DNA of 9,468 nt from Myxococcales bacterium (GTDB taxonomy: Bacteria; Myxococcota_A; Polyangia; Polyangiales; Polyangiaceae), in assembly GCA_013298325.1 (NCBI GenBank), contig JAAFHJ010000145.1:1-9468 (forward strand), given 5' to 3'. The notes beneath the pieces were generated by a model. It searched no databases. It was not told the origin of the DNA and saw nothing but the letters and a program-made list of their open reading frames with translations. Positions 5,737 to 9,468 of the stretch are shown here, piece by piece; position 1 is the first letter of the stretch; each line of letters opens with the position of its first letter. Both the position numbers and the translations under genes were made by a program.

Positions 5737-7359
5737 TCAGCCTTCGGGCAAGAGCCCGCTAGAGCCGCGAGCAGTCGGCGCGCGGCCGTCCGGAATGGTG
5801 ACGACGACGCGCGTCCCCCGCACCGGCAGCGATTCGAGGGTGATCGTCCCTGCGTGCTGGTCGACGATCTTTCGAACGATCGACAGCCCGAGTCCTGTCC
5901 CCGCCTCTTTGGTGGTGAAGAAGGGGTCGAAAACGGTGGCCCGGTGCTCATCAAGGATGCCGGGACCGTCGTCCTCCAGCACGAAGGTCACCCGATCGCC
6001 GTCGCCGGTGACGCGCGCGGTGAGCCGACCGCCGTCCTTCATCGCTTCGAGGGCATTGACCACGACGTTCAGGACGACTTGCTTCAGTTTTTCGCGATCT
6101 CCGATGGCGACGACCCCCTCCGCGGCGACGTCGCGAACGATGGTGACGTTGCGCGCGCGGGCCGTCTCCGCTTCGAGGTCGAGGACATCTTCGACCAGGC
6201 GGGAGACGTGGACCGGCTCCCGGAGAATGCTCCGCGGGCGCGCGAGTTCGAGAAACTCGGTGAGGAGTCGATTGAGGCGGCCGATTTCGTCCCCGACGAT
6301 CCGGATGCGGCTTCGGAACCCCTCTTTTGTGTCTGTGGGTGAATCCAGTTTCTCCACCTGGCGCCCAAGAAGGTGCAATTGAAGCACGGCCGCATTGAGG
6401 GGATTTCGGATCTCATGAGCGAGATTCATCGCCAAGCGCCCCATGGCGGAGAGCGCTTCCGCATCGGCCGCGCGCTTCTCGAGCGCCTGCCGCTCGGTGA
6501 CGTCGACGCCGATCGCGTAGACGATGCGCGCGTTCCCGTCCGCGGGGGCGAGGCGGCGCTCGGCATTGCTGTCTTCGTCGGCTTGCGAGAGGTGCCAGCG
6601 GATCCGGCGGGCCGGCGCCCCGGGGACTTCAAGGGTCGTTTCGATTTCGCGCGCGCCCCCCTCCGTCCCCAAACCCGGCTCTTTTGCACGCTCCCGGATG
6701 CGTTCAATCGCCTCTTCGAGGCGCCGTCGGTCCCGCTCGCCGATCCATTCCTGGGCAAAAACGCGGCCGACGGCGTCGACTTGGGAGACGCCGGTCGCAT
6801 GGGCGGCCTTTCGGTTCCACAAAGCGACGCGCCCGCTCGGATCGAGACCGACGACGAGCACGTCGGTCAATTCGACCAGATCCCGGTAGCGCCGTTCGAG
6901 AAGCGCCCGTGAGCGCTGAAGCTCGACTTTGGTGAGCACTTGGTCAACGACGGCCAGCAACTCTTCCGGACGAAAAGACTTTAATACAAACGCAAATGCC
7001 CCCGACGAAAGCGCCCCAAGCGCCGCTTTTACCGTCGCCGTCCCCGTCACCAAGACGACCTCACCGTGGGGCGTTTTTTCCTTCAGGGGGCGAATCAAGT
7101 CGATGCCGCTCCCATCGGGGAGCTTTACGTCAACGAGGGCGAGGTCGAAGCCGCCCGCCGCCAAGAGCAGCGCGTCGGCGGCATTTCTGGCAGTGACGAT
7201 GTCGAGCGAAAACCTTGTATTTCTCGTACCTTCAAGGTGTTCGCGGCTCCGCAGGACGGCGACGAGGTTGTCGACGAGGTCTTCGTCGTCGTCGACGACC
7301 AGGATGCGGGCACGTGCGGGGGGCGTCGACGGAAGCGGCGGGAAGGTCTGGGCGCTCAC
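5737..7359 (-). CDS. Hybrid sensor kinase: REC-PAS-histidine kinase
   Basis: A 540-residue soluble signalling kinase without signal peptide or membrane helices. Residues 18-145 are a receiver domain: acidic pocket VVDDDED (21-27), phospho-acceptor Asp77 in LALVDVKLPDG, Thr105 and Lys127. Lys127 is followed by Ser instead of the usual Pro. A PAS domain spans about 155-290 (VGLDPSGRVALWN at 170-182, closing with GVDVTERQ at 284-291). The kinase core has the H-box LAHEIRNPLNAA (313-324, phospho-His315), N-box NVVVNALEAM (431-440), G1 EDDGPGI (462-468), F-box FDPFFTTK (477-484) and G2 GTGLGLSIV (487-495). Input is therefore probably phosphotransfer to the receiver plus a PAS signal. No partner response regulator lies nearby. 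The start is GTG at 7357-7359, the only candidate between an upstream in-frame TAG and the receiver; no ribosome site is evident. It is divergent from ftsB. Confidence 0.95.
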   Translation of the reverse strand: MSAQTFPPLPSTPPARARILVVDDDEDLVDNLVAVLRSREHLEGTRNTRFSLDIVTARNAADALLLAAGGFDLALVDVKLPDGSGIDLIRPLKEKTPHGEVVLVTGTATVKAALGALSSGAFAFVLKSFRPEELLAVVDQVLTKVELQRSRALLERRYRDLVELTDVLVVGLDPSGRVALWNRKAAHATGVSQVDAVGRVFAQEWIGERDRRRLEEAIERIRERAKEPGLGTEGGAREIETTLEVPGAPARRIRWHLSQADEDSNAERRLAPADGNARIVYAIGVDVTERQALEKRAADAEALSAMGRLAMNLAHEIRNPLNAAVLQLHLLGRQVEKLDSPTDTKEGFRSRIRIVGDEIGRLNRLLTEFLELARPRSILREPVHVSRLVEDVLDLEAETARARNVTIVRDVAAEGVVAIGDREKLKQVVLNVVVNALEAMKDGGRLTARVTGDGDRVTFVLEDDGPGILDEHRATVFDPFFTTKEAGTGLGLSIVRKIVDQHAGTITLESLPVRGTRVVVTIPDGRAPTARGSSGLLPEG

Positions 7360-7405
7360 AGCCGAAAACCGCTAGCCGAGATTGAAGGAGATTTTGCGGG
7401 AATAG

Positions 7406-7434
7406 TTGGCATCTGGCGAGCGCCTGGGTAGGTT
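7406..7434 (+). promoter_or_regulatory. Possible promoter of the ftsB-like gene
   Basis: ttggca (7406-7411) matches five of six -35 bases and is 17 bp from taggtt (7429-7434), a poor -10 match. The second box ends 25 nt before the ATG at 7460. It lies in the 100-bp gap between divergent genes. Spacing and position fit, but the -10 box is weak. Confidence 0.3.
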
Positions 7435-7459
7435 CGCCCCTGGAAAACTGCCTGCGTCC

Positions 7460-7792
7460 ATGACCGCCTTTCGCGACCTCCTCCCCTTTGCGCCGCTTGC
7501 CGTCCTCACGGTCGCTGTGGTCGCCGTGCCGATGCTCATTTTCCAGGCAGACGGCCTCCCCAAACTGCGCGCGGTGCGCGGCGAACTCGCCGTTGCCAAA
7601 GAAGAAAACGAACGACTCACGCGAGACGTTGCGCGCCTTCGTGGCGAGGTAAAGGGGCTCCGCGAAGACCCGCGCGCCGTCGAACGGATCGCCCGCGAGC
7701 GCCTCGGGATGGTCCGTTCGAGCGAGGTCGTCTTTCAGTTCGGGAGCAAGCCCGGAAGCAGCGACTCCAGCAACGCGCGGCGCGAACCGTGA
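7460..7792 (+). CDS. ftsB: FtsB/DivIC-like septum formation initiator
   Basis: A 110-residue single-pass membrane protein of the FtsB/DivIC type. In other bacteria FtsB joins FtsL and FtsQ at the divisome and helps activate septal wall synthesis. Seen here: a very short cytoplasmic N-terminus, a membrane helix at about 8-28 (APLAVLTVAVVAVPMLIF), then a periplasmic coiled coil at 34-69 with Leu/Val heptads. The family-typical ARERLGMVRSSEVVFQF follows at 78-94, then a Ser-rich tail. Length matches E. coli FtsB (about 103 residues). The ATG at 7460 is preferred. An upstream TTG at 7406 would add 18 polar residues and would fall inside the putative -35 box. The downstream gene starts within its stop codon (GTGA overlap), which predicts translational coupling. 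The symbol is by family resemblance; FtsL or another DivIC-like coiled-coil protein is the alternative. Confidence 0.82.
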   Translation: MTAFRDLLPFAPLAVLTVAVVAVPMLIFQADGLPKLRAVRGELAVAKEENERLTRDVARLRGEVKGLREDPRAVERIARERLGMVRSSEVVFQFGSKPGSSDSSNARREP

Positions 7793-9114
7793 CGATCGAG
7801 CTCGGGCGCATGCTCGTCTTCGCGGACGCGGTGCCGCTGGGGCGAATGCTCCCGGTCCTCCGAAAACACGCGCAAGGCACGCCTTTCTTGCGGGCTCTCC
7901 TCGACGCGGAAATCATCGACGTGGAGGAACTCGACGGCTTTCTCGCGGTCGCTGGCGAGTTTCGCGCGACCGAGGTCATTCCCGACGCTGCACTGGCCGC
8001 GCGCTTGCCGCCCGGCTTCCTCGACCGCTTTCTGATGGTGCCGCTCGCCCAGCGAAGCGACGGTACGGTAGACGTCGCCGTCGCCGATATTCGCGACCGG
8101 CACGCCCAAAAAGAGCTTGGATTTCAACTGAGTGGTGACGATGGCCCCGTCGCTGTCGAGCCCCGTCTCGCCACGCTCGCCGCCATTGAAGCGGCCCTCG
8201 CCGAGCTGCGCCCCCGGCTGCGCGCCACGAGCCGCGGATTCGCCCCGGCCGCCGAAAGACCGGCGGGGCGCCGGACGTTCCACACGCCCACCTGGGGCAC
8301 GCCGGTCGACGACACCGTCCGACGCGAGCTAGAAGCGCGCGGAGTTCCACGCATTTCTAAACTCGGCGCGGCAACCCCTGCCCCTCCGCGGCGCGCAACC
8401 GATCCCCACCTCAGCCGCGCTCAGAGCGACGAATGGGAGGATGCGGGGTACGCCCTCCGCGCGACCACGCCGGTCCCGCCGAGTAGCGACGTTCCGCTTC
8501 CGCTGGTCCGTCGAAAGGGGCGAAATACCATCGTTCCTGGCGCAGAGCCGCGGTCACGCCGTCCGGCGGGTGGCCACACCGAGCTCCCGCCGACGTCGTT
8601 TCTGCCGAGCCTTGACAGCGCACGCCTTTCGCGGGATCGGCTCCTCCGCGAGAGCCCCGCCGTCGCCCAGCTCGCCCTTGCGCGCACGCGTGGCGAAGTC
8701 CTGGCGCTGCTTCTGGAGGGGGCCGCCGAAGTCGCGCGCCGGGTCGCGCTCTTTCTCGTTCGCCGCGAAGAAGGGGCGACGACGCTCCTCGGACAAGCGT
8801 GCAACGGCGCCTTCGGGAACGCGGTCGCCGTCGCCAAGTTTCGCCTCGACGCCGACGGGGATCACATCTTCGCCGAAGCGCTCCGGGCAGGATTTTTCCT
8901 CGGTCCGATGGATGATCGCCCCGCCCATGCCCCCTTCCGAAACGCCTTCGGCGATCCCGGCCCCGACCTCGCGCTTTGGGTCGTCGAAGTCGCCCGTCGC
9001 CCGGTCGTCGTGCTCTATGCCGACGACCTAGACACCCCGCTCCTCTCGACACGACGACTCGCCGAGCTGACCACGGCCGCCGCGCAGGCGCTTGTCCGAA
9101 TTGTCCAGGGGTGA
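7789..9114 (+). CDS. Degenerate MshEN/GspE-N domain protein with GAF-like C-terminus
   Basis: A 441-residue protein of unknown function. Residues 1-140 resemble the N-terminal domain of type II secretion/type IV pilus ATPases (GspE-N, MshEN): LGRMLV (5-10), LLDAEIIDVEEL (37-48), VIPDAALAARLP (63-74) and VPLAQRSDGTVDVAVAD (84-100). No ATPase module follows: there is no Walker A or B motif. Residues 145-285 are Pro/Arg/Thr-rich and probably disordered. Residues 288-441 alternate helices and strands (LARTRGEVLALLLEG at 297-311, VARRPVVVLYADD at 401-413) and look like a GAF-type sensory fold. Typical c-di-GMP-binding MshEN glycines and the second LG are missing (FLRALL at 33-38), so nucleotide binding is doubtful. 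The GTG start at 7789 overlaps the ftsB stop, and its first residues fit the LGxML motif. The ATG at 7810 is the alternative. Likely a regulatory scaffold. Confidence 0.8.
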   Translation: MTIELGRMLVFADAVPLGRMLPVLRKHAQGTPFLRALLDAEIIDVEELDGFLAVAGEFRATEVIPDAALAARLPPGFLDRFLMVPLAQRSDGTVDVAVADIRDRHAQKELGFQLSGDDGPVAVEPRLATLAAIEAALAELRPRLRATSRGFAPAAERPAGRRTFHTPTWGTPVDDTVRRELEARGVPRISKLGAATPAPPRRATDPHLSRAQSDEWEDAGYALRATTPVPPSSDVPLPLVRRKGRNTIVPGAEPRSRRPAGGHTELPPTSFLPSLDSARLSRDRLLRESPAVAQLALARTRGEVLALLLEGAAEVARRVALFLVRREEGATTLLGQACNGAFGNAVAVAKFRLDADGDHIFAEALRAGFFLGPMDDRPAHAPFRNAFGDPGPDLALWVVEVARRPVVVLYADDLDTPLLSTRRLAELTTAAAQALVRIVQG

Positions 9115-9186
9115 CTCGCCCTCTCGCGCGCCTGCGACGTCGATTCGCACGCCCAGCGTCGTCGAGGTCGAGTAGAACGCCGCGTC

Positions 9187-9468
9187 ATGAGTGGGTACGC
9201 AGGATTGCGAAAGGCCTGGAAAGAATCACTCGCGAAGCTTGAGGCGAAGGACCCGCCGCGGAAGCGGATCGGCCTCCTCGCCGGCCAACGCGACGCCGCG
9301 GCCCTGTACGGGCCCGACGACCTTGAGGGCTTCGATCCCGACGTCTCCGTCGGCGTCCCCGGGCGCCCACCATTCGTGCGCGGCGTTCAGCCGAACATGC
9401 ATCGGGGCCGCCTCTGGACGATGCGCCAGTACGCAGGCTTTGGGACCGCCGCCGAGTCAAATGCTCGG
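9187..9468 (+). CDS. Methylmalonyl-CoA mutase large subunit, N-terminus (cut by window edge)
   Basis: The first 94 residues of a coenzyme-B12-dependent acyl-CoA mutase, open to the right edge. The enzyme interconverts methylmalonyl-CoA and succinyl-CoA in propionate metabolism. The signature is very clear: VGVPGRPPFVRGVQP (55-69), then RGRLWTMRQYAGFGTA (73-88) and ESNAR (90-94). This forms the substrate-entry part of the TIM barrel. Tyr82 in RQYAG aligns with the Tyr89 that, in the P. shermanii enzyme, marks methylmalonyl-CoA specificity; isobutyryl-CoA mutases carry Phe and 2-hydroxyisobutyryl-CoA mutases Ile there. So true methylmalonyl-CoA mutase is favoured over the isobutyryl type. Asn70 and His72 replace the common Thr and Tyr of PTMY. 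The ATG at 9187 gives a normal-looking N-terminus but has no strong ribosome site. The B12-binding domain would lie beyond the window. It starts 72 nt after the preceding gene. Confidence 0.92.
   Translation, partial: MSGYAGLRKAWKESLAKLEAKDPPRKRIGLLAGQRDAAALYGPDDLEGFDPDVSVGVPGRPPFVRGVQPNMHRGRLWTMRQYAGFGTAAESNAR

Noticed and set aside
8411..9052. Minus-strand open frame of 213 codons opposite the GspE-N-like gene
   Set aside because: Arg/Gly-rich shadow with no domain. The plus-strand frame has a GTGA junction with ftsB and recognisable domain structure.

Overview
The window is GC-rich chromosomal DNA with tightly packed genes and strong G/C bias at third codon positions. It reads like a deltaproteobacterial-type genome, most plausibly Myxococcota. 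Hints are a Lys/Ala-rich histone-H1-like protein, a stand-alone GspE N-terminal-domain protein, a REC-PAS-histidine kinase hybrid and a bacterial dynamin. The taxonomic guess is inference from gene style, not from a marker gene. No rRNA, tRNA, CRISPR array, insertion sequence or phage gene was seen.

Layout. Thiamine-monophosphate kinase (thiL, minus, 20-982) is divergent from a PrxQ/Bcp peroxiredoxin (1137-1607). Next come an M48 zinc metallopeptidase (1800-2696) and a dynamin-like GTPase (about 2735-4558, possibly from a GTG at 2693 that overlaps the peptidase stop codon). A structured spacer (4559-4833) holds a terminator-like hairpin, a competing pairing and a strong 10-bp stem. It leads to a Lys/Ala-rich basic protein with a helical C-terminal domain (4834-5667). 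That gene converges on a REC-PAS-histidine kinase (minus, 5737-7359), with a bidirectional terminator between them. Divergent from the kinase are an FtsB/DivIC-like division protein (7460-7792) and, overlapping it by 4 bp, a degenerate MshEN/GspE-N protein with a long linker and a GAF-like C-terminus (7789-9114). The window ends inside the N-terminus of a methylmalonyl-CoA mutase large subunit (9187 to the right edge), which has no stop codon inside the window.

Functional themes. Most genes are ordinary housekeeping or accessory genes. The most provocative arrangement is the translationally close M48 peptidase and dynamin-like GTPase pair. It recalls the mitochondrial OMA1 (M48 peptidase) and OPA1 (dynamin) pair and may be a bacterial membrane-remodelling or membrane-stress module. 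The ftsB plus degenerate MshEN/GAF pair is a second candidate for an undescribed functional link. The third is the histone-tail fusion protein behind a structured leader.
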